Shown here piece by piece: positions 7,419-15,068 of a DNA stretch of 18,311 nucleotides. Each line of letters starts with the position of its first letter. The first letter of the stretch is position 1. Location: the NCBI GenBank assembly GCA_945907085.1, contig CAMDSS010000012.1:1-18311 (forward strand), read 5' to 3'. Below the pieces are notes generated by a model that was not told the DNA's origin, did not search any database, and saw nothing but the letters and a program-made list of their open reading frames with translations. This DNA comes from Cyanobium sp. NIES-981. Its GTDB lineage: Bacteria; Cyanobacteriota; Cyanobacteriia; PCC-6307; Cyanobiaceae. Made by a program: the position numbers and the translations under genes.

Positions 7419-8792
7419 ATGGTAAGTCAAACAAAGAGTGACACGCAAAATCGAGGCGTGATCGTGAATGAGATATTCAAAAGCCAAGACAATGAGGCAG
7501 TTGTTAATGCTTGCCGAATCGAACAGCTGATGAACAGACTCGAAGACTACGAGCTAGACATCGAAAATGACCACTGGGCTGAACAACAGGTAATAGAGAA
7601 AGAACTCAAGACTCGTGGGGTTAGTTACGGCCAGATCAGGTCCCGTCTCTTTGATCAGATTTGCACAAGTATGAAAATCAATCTGGCAAGCACCAGTGGC
7701 AATAAGATAACAAAAATCGATCCAAGTAAACTTCGTAAAAAAGCGTTTGAAGAAAGACAAAACTATCTTGTGCCAGGCTTTGTTGCTGACAAAAGAGATG
7801 TAATATTTTGGGGCGGTGCAGGCAGTGGAAAGACATACCTAACGTTAATGATGATCTGGGCGATGCTTGAACAACGGTTTTTCGGTGACAGTGATGAACC
7901 GTGTCCAGCATTTGCCAAAAAGGTCCTTTTTATTGCTGCTGACGGTGGCATTTCTGCGGTGGGAATCATTGGAGAATACCTGGCTAATCTTGGAGTGCTC
8001 GATAGCGAGCATCTCGACAACAAGATAGTCTTTTGGGGCGCAGATGAAGACGAAGGCATTCCCTCGTGGAATCTAAGAACTGGAAACCTAATACGGCTCC
8101 AAAGAGAACTTGAGTCTGGAGAGTATGGATTGGTAGTAATTGATTCGCTCAAGGCAGTATGTTCTAATACTCACTGGTCAATTGATGATCGCTCAATTGG
8201 TGACGTGATGCGTTTAGTCCAAAATGTGGTCTGCAAAAAAGCAGCTCTAGTATGGATTCATCATACGAATAAAAGCCGTTCAGAAAACTCTGACAAATCA
8301 GCTGGTGTGACCGACATTGTTGAACTTACATCCGGCAACATCCAATTCAAAAAAGAGAGAGATCAGAACCTTGGGAAAAACAGAAGCTCTATTATTGTTC
8401 ACAAACTTAGAGGGCAGAGTGATCGCTCCTTCTATTACAAATTCAGTCCAACAGAGATAACGGTTGAAGGCCAAGGCACCTCAAACCCAGAAACATTAAA
8501 CCCTAGCATGAAAAAACTTCTTAACATGAAGACAGACCTTCCTCAAGCAATTATTACGGCAATTTCAAAAAGTGATTACAACAGATTATCTAGACAATCG
8601 TTGGCAGAGAGACTCAATCAACCTGATCCAAGAACTCTTGACTACTCAATCAAAGAGCTTAAAAAAGAAGGATTAGTTGATTCTCACTCGAATGCTCTGG
8701 TGCTTACGAAAAAAGGTTCAGAGTTGGCACCTGCCATTGGCTCCAATGCTTACATAACGTACGCAAGGAATCCGGCCGATAGCCAAGTTTGA
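7419..8792 (+). CDS. RecA-fold (RepA-like/AAA_25) replicative helicase
   Basis: This 457-residue protein has a RecA-type ATPase core. Walker A is GGAGSGKT (132-139) after VIFW, Walker B is LVVID (238-242), and a VWIHHTNKS segment (His281-His282) matches motif 3 of RepA/DnaB-like hexameric helicases. About 120 N-terminal residues are charged and helical and may bind the primase. The C-terminus (about 372-435, with LSRQSLAERLNQPDPRTLDY and KELKKEGLV) looks like a winged-helix domain for DNA binding. It shares orientation and spacing with the primase gene, and the two form the element's probable replication module. A terminator-like hairpin begins 9 bp after its stop. Confidence 0.85.
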   Translation: MVSQTKSDTQNRGVIVNEIFKSQDNEAVVNACRIEQLMNRLEDYELDIENDHWAEQQVIEKELKTRGVSYGQIRSRLFDQICTSMKINLASTSGNKITKIDPSKLRKKAFEERQNYLVPGFVADKRDVIFWGGAGSGKTYLTLMMIWAMLEQRFFGDSDEPCPAFAKKVLFIAADGGISAVGIIGEYLANLGVLDSEHLDNKIVFWGADEDEGIPSWNLRTGNLIRLQRELESGEYGLVVIDSLKAVCSNTHWSIDDRSIGDVMRLVQNVVCKKAALVWIHHTNKSRSENSDKSAGVTDIVELTSGNIQFKKERDQNLGKNRSSIIVHKLRGQSDRSFYYKFSPTEITVEGQGTSNPETLNPSMKKLLNMKTDLPQAIITAISKSDYNRLSRQSLAERLNQPDPRTLDYSIKELKKEGLVDSHSNALVLTKKGSELAPAIGSNAYITYARNPADSQV

Positions 8793-8800
8793 TAGACATC

Positions 8801-8833
8801 AAAGGGGTGGACCACTGTCTGCCCCTTTCTTTG
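8801..8833 (+). terminator. Terminator-like hairpin after the helicase gene
   Basis: AAAGGGG (8801-8807) pairs with CCCCTTT (8822-8828). Inside, a TG/TG mismatch is followed by GAC-CACT-GTC (8810-8819), giving a long two-part stem with a 4-nt loop. A short pyrimidine-rich tail (CTTT) follows. It most likely ends the primase-helicase transcript. Confidence 0.65.
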
Positions 8834-9020
8834 AAAGCAAATAGGGGGGGGTACACAACGAAGTATGTATCATTCTCTTAAAACTATTGATAGAACAGTG
8901 ATCCAACCCAAACCGTATGTATGAATTGGTACAAACAGAATGGCAAAGGTCGTAGTGATTGCAAGCGATTTAAGGAAATCGTTCGTAGCCGTGTGGTAGG
9001 CCCACAGAGAATAAGAAAAA

Positions 9021-9305
9021 CTATTCCCTATTCATTTTCTCTAAAACATACAGTAGAGGGAAGAGCAGCAAAGTAAAAAACAGCCAGTTGGCGCCTCGAT
9101 CATTGTTTTTGCTGTCCGCATCGCAGCACTTATCTTCTGCCTTCCATAGATCAATACCAGTCTGAGCAACCAAAGCTTCAACGCATGACGCCTTGTTCTG
9201 GGTACCTGTATATTCGTAAAGCCAATAGGCGGGAAAGGTTGCCAAGACAGCAGCCATCATGATCGTAGCTATTAATGGAGGTGGTGGTTTGTTGGATGAT
9301 TTCAT
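9021..9305 (-). CDS. Small two-TM membrane protein, unknown function
   Basis: The ATG at 9305 gives 94 residues beginning MKSSNKPPPPL; an in-frame TTG three codons upstream is possible but less likely. Two hydrophobic segments are visible: LIATIMMAAVLATFPAYWLY near the N-terminus and WLFFTLLLFPLLYVL near the C-terminus. Between them lies a polar loop with three cysteines (ASCVEALV, DKCCDADSKN) that may sit outside the cytoplasm. No family was recognised. The stop region contains GAATA..TATTC, and an 8-bp stem (8964-8983, AAGG loop) lies downstream on this strand, which could help terminate the transcript. Confidence 0.6.
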   Translation of the reverse strand: MKSSNKPPPPLIATIMMAAVLATFPAYWLYEYTGTQNKASCVEALVAQTGIDLWKAEDKCCDADSKNNDRGANWLFFTLLLFPLLYVLEKMNRE

Positions 9306-9437
9306 CGATTTCAATTGAAAATCATTTAATTAAAAATAGTAACACGCGAACGTTTAATAATTGAGATAAGTAGCATGTCGAATAGTTCGTGGCCGCAGAG
9401 CCTCGATCTTTGCTTAGATTGCATGAGCCCTGACTCC

Positions 9438-9911
9438 TTAGCCTTGGTATTCAGCCAAATATTTTTTTACCGGCTCGCGGTCCCAATAAAATAAGATAAG
9501 CGCTTCAACTAAGACTCCAAATGCACTCATGGCAATTTCTGAAGCCGTTCCAGTGCTTGCAGCAAGGTTAAAAACCGCTTCCGCTGTAGTCTCGGCGATT
9601 GTGAGCACAATTGAGGCCAAGAAAAAAAGACGTACATAGCTCAAGGCATTAGGCTTTCTCTTGATTAGTCGCCAGGAAATTCGAATACCAACCAAAGCTA
9701 GTGGTATATAGAGCAAGTAAGAAAAATAACTTAATGCTGTTTCGTTGTAAAAAATAGAAAAGAAATTGTCGTCATCGCCATTGCCCAGGCCAAAAGTAAC
9801 GGCAATCACCAAAATAGCCGAATAGGCAAGCAAAGAAACATTACCGGCAAGACCTATCCAGGCCATTGCTCGAAAACCTTTAGGGGTGGCAGCCATCAAA
9901 CTAGATTGCAT
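9438..9911 (-). CDS. Four-TM membrane protein, unknown function
   Basis: Starting at ATG 9911 (MQSSLMAAT), the product has 157 residues with four hydrophobic spans at about 16-42, 58-80, 91-118 and 122-143, and a charged C-terminal end (WDREPVKKYLAEY). An ATG at 9896 and an upstream GTG at 9947 are alternative starts. The order of helices and short C-terminal tail recall small DUF2569-like proteins, but the match is too weak to assign. It is divergent from the HExxH gene with 72 bp between starts, which suggests a shared divergent control region. Confidence 0.65.
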   Translation of the reverse strand: MQSSLMAATPKGFRAMAWIGLAGNVSLLAYSAILVIAVTFGLGNGDDDNFFSIFYNETALSYFSYLLYIPLALVGIRISWRLIKRKPNALSYVRLFFLASIVLTIAETTAEAVFNLAASTGTASEIAMSAFGVLVEALILFYWDREPVKKYLAEYQG

Positions 9912-9983
9912 TGCGATTCGAACATTATATATCGCTTGACAAGCCACCGTCCCAGGATTAGCCTGAGGGGAAAGTATTTCTTT

Positions 9984-10571
9984 GTGAAAAGCATTTCATC
10001 GAAGCAAATTCTTCTCGGAGCAATGTTTCTTTTTGTAGGAGCTTGCGGGTACGCCGTAGGTCATTGGGTTGCAAACTATCAGAGGATTACGGAAAACCCC
10101 CTTTACACTAAGCTTGAAGAAGTCGGGGTGAGTGTCAATATTGATGGTATCTTTTGTACAAATCAAGAGAACTACGGCCTATTCGACCCAGACACCAAAA
10201 CTATTTCCTTGTGCGTTGAGCCTCACAGCGGTTCAGGAGAAAGCGTGCAAACCACGCTTAGACACGAGGCTTGGCATGTTCTGCAGGCTTGTTTCAATAG
10301 TACAAACCAGAAAAAATCAAAGGATTACCCTGATGGTCAAGGACTGCCAGATGGCGGAGGGGTTTTCTTCACACCTCAAGAGTATAACGACTATTTCTTC
10401 ACCAAAGATGGACCAAAAGAATTCCTTGGGAAAGAAACATACGATCGAATAATTGCTGATTACCCTGATGATCAGGAGTCAGGAGAACTTGAAGCGGCGT
10501 CAGCAGAAATCTATTTTGCTGATCAAGTTATTGCAGGTTGGATTGACAATTATTGTCAGAAAGAAAAATAG
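9984..10571 (+). CDS. Membrane-anchored HExxH protein, putative zinc peptidase
   Basis: From GTG 9984 the product has 195 residues. It opens with a single hydrophobic span (QILLGAMFLFVGACGYAVG) that could be an uncleaved anchor or, through VGAC, a lipoprotein signal. The rest would then lie in the periplasm. TLRHEAWHVLQACF carries HExxH (His94, Glu95, His98), the zincin metal-binding and catalytic motif. GELEAASAEIYFADQVI downstream (Glu168, Glu170, Glu175) could supply a third, gluzincin-type ligand. GAGGGG-like sequence (GAGGGG at 9965-9970) lies a little far upstream for a ribosome-binding site. The frame is open further back through TTG codons, but the stretch before 9984 is rich in basic residues and not protein-like. 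Peptidase activity is inferred from the motif. Confidence 0.72.
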   Translation: MKSISSKQILLGAMFLFVGACGYAVGHWVANYQRITENPLYTKLEEVGVSVNIDGIFCTNQENYGLFDPDTKTISLCVEPHSGSGESVQTTLRHEAWHVLQACFNSTNQKKSKDYPDGQGLPDGGGVFFTPQEYNDYFFTKDGPKEFLGKETYDRIIADYPDDQESGELEAASAEIYFADQVIAGWIDNYCQKEK

Positions 10572-10924
10572 TCCTAGTTCGGTGTTTTCATGCAACCAAG
10601 CAGATTCAATTGAAGATTGAAAATTTGACTGTGGTACCGCTTCACTACGTCTCTTGAGCACATTTCGTGCCCTGGCCGATAGATATCCTAGCCCCTTTTG
10701 CAGAAGGTATCTGCTCTCCAGGAAAAGTGGCCGACATCACCAGGCGTTAAGCACTGAAAGGTTTTCATTGATTCAAGCAAACAGCTCTTCCAGCGAGCAA
10801 CCGTCCGAAGAGTGATGACTTGTAGTGCCTAACACACAAAACGTATAGCAAAGCAACCAAAATACAAAGCTCTGCCCATAAAAGTGGTTTTCGTGCTACT
10901 AATATTGTTGAGTCCTGTGGGTTT
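10572..10924. other. 353-bp gap without a recognised gene
   Basis: No plus-strand ORF of note is present; a minus-strand ORF (10765-11088) overlaps the next gene and looks like its shadow. The palindrome TTCAATTGAA occurs at 10605-10614, with another copy at 9310-9319 near the start of the 9021-9305 gene. Isolated GTTAAGC and GCCTAAC strings occur but do not form an integron attC site. Nothing else stands out. Confidence 0.5.
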
Positions 10925-11161
10925 ATGGGTACTGGCTTCTTCGCTGGAATTTTTGCTTTCATTGGTCTTTGGCGCTTTTGGGGTGACTCACAGTGGGGCT
11001 GGTTCCTCGGTTTGGTCTTAATTAGCTGGTACACCACCGAGTTAGTGAGGCAAGACTTTGAGGCAAAAGGCATAGATGGGGCAAACAAACCATTGGCATT
11101 GGCTTGCGGGGCACTTCAAGTTGCAGTAATAGTTAGAGGCATACAATCATTCTGGGCCTAG
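10925..11161 (+). CDS. Small hydrophobic membrane protein, unknown
   Basis: The 78-residue product is strongly hydrophobic and tryptophan-rich (FAGIFAFIGLWRFWGDSQWG, WFLGLVLISWYTTELV, ALACGALQVAVIVRGI), suggesting two or three membrane spans. A cytoplasmic-looking charged loop (RQDFEAKGIDGANK) separates the last two. No family was recognised. It is followed after 10 bp by a lipoprotein gene, so the two may be co-transcribed. The opposite strand also stays open here, so the call is moderate. Confidence 0.5.
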   Translation: MGTGFFAGIFAFIGLWRFWGDSQWGWFLGLVLISWYTTELVRQDFEAKGIDGANKPLALACGALQVAVIVRGIQSFWA

Positions 11162-11171
11162 CCTGACTACC

Positions 11172-11606
11172 ATGCAATTAAAGATGCAAGCAGAAAGTCC
11201 TGGGTATGCAATCGTTTCGGTTTTCATTCATGTTTGCGGTGCAGCAATCCTCTTTTTGACCGGCTGTGCATCGCAACAATCTGAGGTTTTCAAGCAGCAA
11301 GATTTAGCGTTGATGGGAATGGTGCGTTGCCTGGTCACTGGTGGGCATATGACTGAAAATGAAGGCGCAATGTTTGTTGCTCAAATTGTTAAGGAACAAA
11401 GTGGTCAATTTCAACATGTTTACGATGCAATCAGTACGGGCGTATCCGAGGAAACAAATCGGCAGGTTGAACAGAATATCAAGTCAGCGGGTGGTTGCAG
11501 AGGCATGCTGACCCGATTTGCGGAGTCAGAACCAGAAACACCCTTCAAAAATTCGATTGAACTAGATTGGATCCTAAAGCCAATAAAATACTTTGATGAA
11601 AAATGA
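11172..11606 (+). CDS. Putative lipoprotein, unknown function
   Basis: The 144-residue product begins with a signal-type segment (YAIVSVFIHVCGAAILFLTGC). LTGC at 29-32 is a good lipobox, so Cys32 would be lipidated and the mature protein of about 113 residues held in a membrane on the periplasmic side. The mature part is soluble, with two more cysteines (VRCLVTGG, GGCRGM) that could form a disulfide, and no family pattern that I recognise. The start ATG is 10 bp after the previous stop. Position among other membrane and secreted genes suggests cell-envelope cargo. Confidence 0.65.
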   Translation: MQLKMQAESPGYAIVSVFIHVCGAAILFLTGCASQQSEVFKQQDLALMGMVRCLVTGGHMTENEGAMFVAQIVKEQSGQFQHVYDAISTGVSEETNRQVEQNIKSAGGCRGMLTRFAESEPETPFKNSIELDWILKPIKYFDEK

Positions 11607-11691
11607 CCTTTGCGTATTACCTGTTCCGACAAAAGCTATTGCCAGTATGATTGCATTCGGAACAATAAGTCCTGCCGCCCAACTTGAATTT

Positions 11692-11720
11692 TTGACATAA
11701 GGACGCATGGGAGATGTTAA
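11692..11720 (+). promoter_or_regulatory. Candidate promoter for the 11760-12425 gene
   Basis: A perfect -35 TTGACA (11692-11697) is followed after 17 bp by TGTTAA (11715-11720), a poor -10. Closer to the gene, TATTAT at 11748-11753 is a better -10 with no good -35 and would place the transcript start at or next to the ATG 11760, giving a leaderless mRNA. Upstream, GTTCCGA and TCGGAAC form a 7-bp stem that may be part of the preceding lipoprotein gene's terminator. Confidence 0.35.
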
Positions 11721-11759
11721 TGCGTCGCTGTACTCATCTGCTTAAGATATTATTACCCA

Positions 11760-12425
11760 ATGCCCGACAACACCCTCACCCCTGACTGCCTCCACAAGAT
11801 CGGAGGAGCCCAGCTGTTTATGAGCCCAACTTGGACGCCTGACCAGAAAGGGGTCAAGGTCCAGATCGTTGATGTCTTTGCCCTTGAGCTGGCAACGGGT
11901 TACAGCAAGGACCCAGAAGGCAGGCTCCTCCTCAGTTCTGAGCCCTCAGTCAGTAGCGGCAGAACCTGGTCACTGGCTAAGGCATGCCAACTCGTCCGCA
12001 ACGACAGAAGGCCCGAGCGGTGGGTTGTCCTTCAGAGGAATAAGAAGGCTTGGGGTCTCTTCTGGGTTGGTGGTGGCCTTGACCAGTGCCGAGCAGCCCT
12101 GACGGCAGCCATGGGCGTTGAGCAGGCAGGCGGGGCGTTGGTACCAGCTACTCCAGAAGCACTGCTGCGATTGATCTTGACCCTTGAGGAACCAGAGGTA
12201 GAGCCTGTCCTGATCACCAAGGTCAAGAAAGAGAAGAAACCCTCAGACGAGGAGGAGATTCTTGATCGTGGTCCGAGCTTCCCCTGGAGGGCGGTTGCGC
12301 TCACCTCGGCTGTCTGGCTTGCTGCTCTGGGCGTGCTTGGGGCATCGCTGACAACCCAGCTCCAACAGCAAGATCAAAGGTTGCAGCAGCTCATTGAGAG
12401 GCTCGATGCTCGCAGGACACCCTGA
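11760..12425 (+). CDS. Membrane-tail protein paired with the GHKL-zincin gene, unknown
   Basis: This 221-residue protein has a soluble N-terminal part of about 150 residues, a charged linker (KVKKEKKPSDEEE), one hydrophobic span at about 177-198 (VALTSAVWLAALGVLGASL) and a glutamine-rich C-terminal helix (LQQQDQRLQQLIERLDARR) likely to form a coiled coil. The N-terminal domain (QIVDVFALELATGYS, RWVVLQRNKKAWGLFWVGGG) matches no family that I recognise. With the N-terminus inside, the coiled coil would be outside, or the reverse; the sequence does not settle this. The stop is 4 bp before ATG 12430, so it almost certainly forms an operon with the GHKL-zincin gene and may anchor, regulate or be a substrate of that protein. 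Base composition is higher in GC than in the genes just to the left. Confidence 0.75.
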   Translation: MPDNTLTPDCLHKIGGAQLFMSPTWTPDQKGVKVQIVDVFALELATGYSKDPEGRLLLSSEPSVSSGRTWSLAKACQLVRNDRRPERWVVLQRNKKAWGLFWVGGGLDQCRAALTAAMGVEQAGGALVPATPEALLRLILTLEEPEVEPVLITKVKKEKKPSDEEEILDRGPSFPWRAVALTSAVWLAALGVLGASLTTQLQQQDQRLQQLIERLDARRTP

Positions 12426-12429
12426 AGCC

Positions 12430-14007
12430 ATGACCACCGACACCCAAGGCTGGCTCTCGATCAGTACGGAAGGCTTTGCGTCGATGAACGCTGCCCGTCC
12501 ACCAGAGCATCTGATCAAGGAGCTAGTCCAAAACTCGCTGGATTCCTTTGCCGATGAGCAGTCAGGCCGAATCCGCCTCAGCTACTTCTTTGCCAACGGC
12601 AAGGTTCAGGTCGTTTGCGAAGACAACGGCTCTGGTATCGACAACCTTGGGGACCTACGGGTCGTCTACCTGACCAACAAAACCGATAGCCATCTCAAGC
12701 GGGGCCGTTTTGGGCGGGGTTTCAAGGAAGCTCTCTGTATTGCCGATCAGGCCTGTGTGGTCAGCGGATCCCAGCGGCTGGAGTTCTTGCAAGAGAACGG
12801 CGAACGTGTGTGCAGGCAAAGCAGGAGGCTGCTTCCTTTTGGTGGAACCAAAGTCAAAATGTCAATGCCTTGGGCCGCTGAGGTCTGCGACCAGCTCGAC
12901 GACTACTTCAAGCGGTTTCTTGTTCCCTATCGGATCGATCTTGAAGTCAATGGTTCGGTGATCGCCGCAAGGCCCATTGCCCACGAGATCACCGCCAGCC
13001 TCACCACCGAGATCTACGACACCACAACCCAAAGCTGGAAGAAACCCAACAGGAAGACCACGGTTCAGCTTGTGCACGCCGGGTCAGATGAAACACCAAC
13101 CATCTATGAGATGGGAATACCAGTGGCTCCAGTGGAATGGACCATGGGCTTCCACTGCGATGTCCAGCAGCGGGTTCCGATGAACCCCAACCGTGATGCG
13201 GTCCAGTCTGGTTACCCCCTAAAACTCCACACCGCTTGCCTACCAACTTTGCTGGATTCGATGCAGCCAGAAACAATCAAAGAGGATTGGGTCGGCACGG
13301 CTGGACGGAAATGCGATGAGGCGGTTCAACGCAAAATCATTGACCAGGCCTTTGGCACCAATATTGCCCGTTCTGTTCCAAAGATGGGTGAACGCCAATT
13401 TGATGAGGATGCTCGCGAACTAGGTGTCGTAATCGTGAACACGGCTCAGACTAGTGGCGGCTTCCGAGAAATGCTCAAGGCCTACGTGCCTTCTGCTATG
13501 CAAGTCGTTCGCAAGGATGAAGAGGAGAAAACTACTGAAGCCTTTGCATCGGGGTTCAGGCTTTCTGAGGTGCTTGATTCTGGAGATGAACGATCAAACT
13601 GGATTAACCAGTGGGGTGGAAAAAAACACGTAGAGACATGCCTGGAATTTGCTGTTTGGTTTTGCCAAAAGTTGGTTTATTCTTGTCCCACGCCACAGGC
13701 TCGTGTCACAGGCAAGGTTGCCCTTAGCAGTACTTCAATGAGGAAGTTCTCTGCCCACTGGAGTATTGATAATGTTCTAACGCTGGCGCTAGAAGAACAG
13801 TCCTTCTGGCTTGATCCTCTTGGTGCGGAATCACTGGAGATCTTGATCCACGAGGCAGCCCACGCTATGAACATGAATCATGGCTACGAGTTCAGGAAAG
13901 AGGTAGAGCGATTGGCAGGAGTCGCTGCGAGCTTGATGCTGCATAAGGGTTCTGAGATAAGAAGGCTGTTCCCTTCGCTGCAAGATGCTGCATCGATTCA
14001 TAGTTAA
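12430..14007 (+). CDS. GHKL ATPase fused to C-terminal zincin-like metallopeptidase domain
   Basis: The 525-residue product has two recognisable ends. At the N-terminus is a GHKL (Hsp90/MutL/MORC-type) ATP-binding fold: N-box ELVQNSLDSF (Glu31, Asn35, Asp38), G1 box EDNGSGI (about 64-70) and G2 box GRFGRGFKEAL (about 92-102). A transducer-like middle region includes LPFGGTKVKMSMPW and VPMNPNRDAV. At the C-terminus, ESLEILIHEAAHAMNMNHG carries HExxHxxxxxH (His474, Glu475, His478, His484), followed by YEFRKEVERLAG as in SprT/WLM-like small zinc peptidases. No histidine-kinase phosphoacceptor domain is seen. An ATP-driven clamp coupled to proteolysis is the simplest reading; target and trigger are unknown. 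ATG 12430 was chosen because it is 4 bp after the upstream stop; ATG 12406 would overlap that gene. This is the strongest candidate for an undescribed effector, perhaps in defence. Confidence 0.82.
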   Translation: MTTDTQGWLSISTEGFASMNAARPPEHLIKELVQNSLDSFADEQSGRIRLSYFFANGKVQVVCEDNGSGIDNLGDLRVVYLTNKTDSHLKRGRFGRGFKEALCIADQACVVSGSQRLEFLQENGERVCRQSRRLLPFGGTKVKMSMPWAAEVCDQLDDYFKRFLVPYRIDLEVNGSVIAARPIAHEITASLTTEIYDTTTQSWKKPNRKTTVQLVHAGSDETPTIYEMGIPVAPVEWTMGFHCDVQQRVPMNPNRDAVQSGYPLKLHTACLPTLLDSMQPETIKEDWVGTAGRKCDEAVQRKIIDQAFGTNIARSVPKMGERQFDEDARELGVVIVNTAQTSGGFREMLKAYVPSAMQVVRKDEEEKTTEAFASGFRLSEVLDSGDERSNWINQWGGKKHVETCLEFAVWFCQKLVYSCPTPQARVTGKVALSSTSMRKFSAHWSIDNVLTLALEEQSFWLDPLGAESLEILIHEAAHAMNMNHGYEFRKEVERLAGVAASLMLHKGSEIRRLFPSLQDAASIHS

Positions 14008-14079
14008 GTAGCCTTTGCAATAGAAGACAAATTCATTAGTTACGACCATGATGGACCTATAGATCTGCTTCGAGCAGCC

Positions 14080-14310
14080 ATGAACGTCTCGCTACCAAAC
14101 TTCAGGCCTCTCCGCCCGGGCCCTCCTTCTGTTGCTGTTTCCAGCCAAGAAAACGCAGGCTTGCTCTTTGACAAGCATCAGGAAACCATAAGGCTACTCA
14201 GGGAAAAGCTTGGATTCCAGCATGACAAGACAGTGATTGCTTGGTTGCTGGAGCAGATTGAGCAGGCGCCGGATCTTGATAAAATGATCGAAAACCTGCT
14301 CGATGATTAG
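14080..14310 (+). CDS. Small helical protein, possible DNA- or partner-binding
   Basis: The 76-residue product has a proline-rich start (FRPLRPGPPS) and a helical C-terminal half: ETIRLLREKLGFQHDKTVIA then WLLEQIEQAPDLDKMIENLL. The helix-turn-helix spacing recalls RHH or antitoxin-type proteins, but no clear beta strand precedes it, so the family is not assigned. The stop overlaps the next start by 8 bp, which implies translational coupling with the two-TM protein that follows. It sits 72 bp after the GHKL-zincin gene in the same direction and could be its regulator. Confidence 0.6.
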   Translation: MNVSLPNFRPLRPGPPSVAVSSQENAGLLFDKHQETIRLLREKLGFQHDKTVIAWLLEQIEQAPDLDKMIENLLDD

Positions 14311-14968
14311 CAGTTCCAAGCAAAAGCTTCAATGGTTTCTTCTGGTCAGGGACAGGGAGACTCGGCTCTGGAAAGGTGTAACCACGAGCAGCTTAAGCGA
14401 TGCACGTCGCAGGCTAGCGACAGACAAGCCACCAATAATCGTATTAAGTAAATTCACATCTGACAATGACCTTGCCAAATCCATCTCCGACCTAGTCAAT
14501 GTGATAACGTCTTGGCCTGGGGTTGTAAAAGTAGATCTAAAGACAAATGAACACTTCATAGAAAGTGACTGGATGCGCACAGAGGATCTCTGTGAAGAGC
14601 AAATTCTCTGTGAGCAACTTGAGAAAAAAGCAGACGGGGTAGAGAGAGAAGAGGACGCGGCGCCCGAGCGAACGCGACTAGCTCTTGAGGCAGTTCAGAA
14701 GAAAGAGATAGCAGCATTTACCAGCAAAAAGATCTGGCCACGATTCTGGATCCATAACAAAACAAAGATAAGCGGACTATGCGGTTGCCTATTCCCGCTG
14801 CTATTTTGCGCACCGTTCATCTTCATCATCATAATAGCTTCAAAAATCCCCATTTCACTTGTCTTGCTCATCGTCCTGTCAGGCCTCTTCTATTTGCTTG
14901 TCCACGATCACAGAGAAGACAAAGCGAGGATCTCCTCTATAAAATCACGAATAGATCGCAAGATTTAA
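14303..14968 (+). CDS. C-terminal two-TM protein, unknown function
   Basis: The 221-residue product has a soluble N-terminal domain (about 1-90, with WFLLVRDRETRLWKGVTTSS and PPIIVLSKF), a Glu/Lys-rich probable coiled coil (about 92-140), and two hydrophobic spans at about 158-179 and 183-200 joined by a very short loop. The hairpin form places both soluble ends on the same side, probably the cytoplasm. This is like many effector or sensor membrane proteins, but no family was recognised. The ATG overlaps the previous gene (ATGATTAG). It closes the 11760-14968 same-strand group and is followed by an IS3 remnant. Confidence 0.7.
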   Translation: MISSSKQKLQWFLLVRDRETRLWKGVTTSSLSDARRRLATDKPPIIVLSKFTSDNDLAKSISDLVNVITSWPGVVKVDLKTNEHFIESDWMRTEDLCEEQILCEQLEKKADGVEREEDAAPERTRLALEAVQKKEIAAFTSKKIWPRFWIHNKTKISGLCGCLFPLLFCAPFIFIIIIASKIPISLVLLIVLSGLFYLLVHDHREDKARISSIKSRIDRKI

Positions 14969-15068
14969 GTGAGTCGTTTTGTTGGTTCGCGGTTAATGTG
15001 AACCCCATAAACTGAACCACCTTTTATGAGAGCTTCCCTTTCTGCCAGACTTGGCCAGGAAAAGCCCC

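Noticed and set aside
10745..10914. GTTAAGC, GCCTAAC and GTTGAGT strings resembling integron attC core sites
   Set aside because: The inner arms do not pair and the order is wrong for the first two; chance matches.
10765..11088. 107-codon minus-strand ORF
   Set aside because: It overlaps a hydrophobic plus-strand gene in a shadow frame and is rich in basic and proline residues without a pattern.
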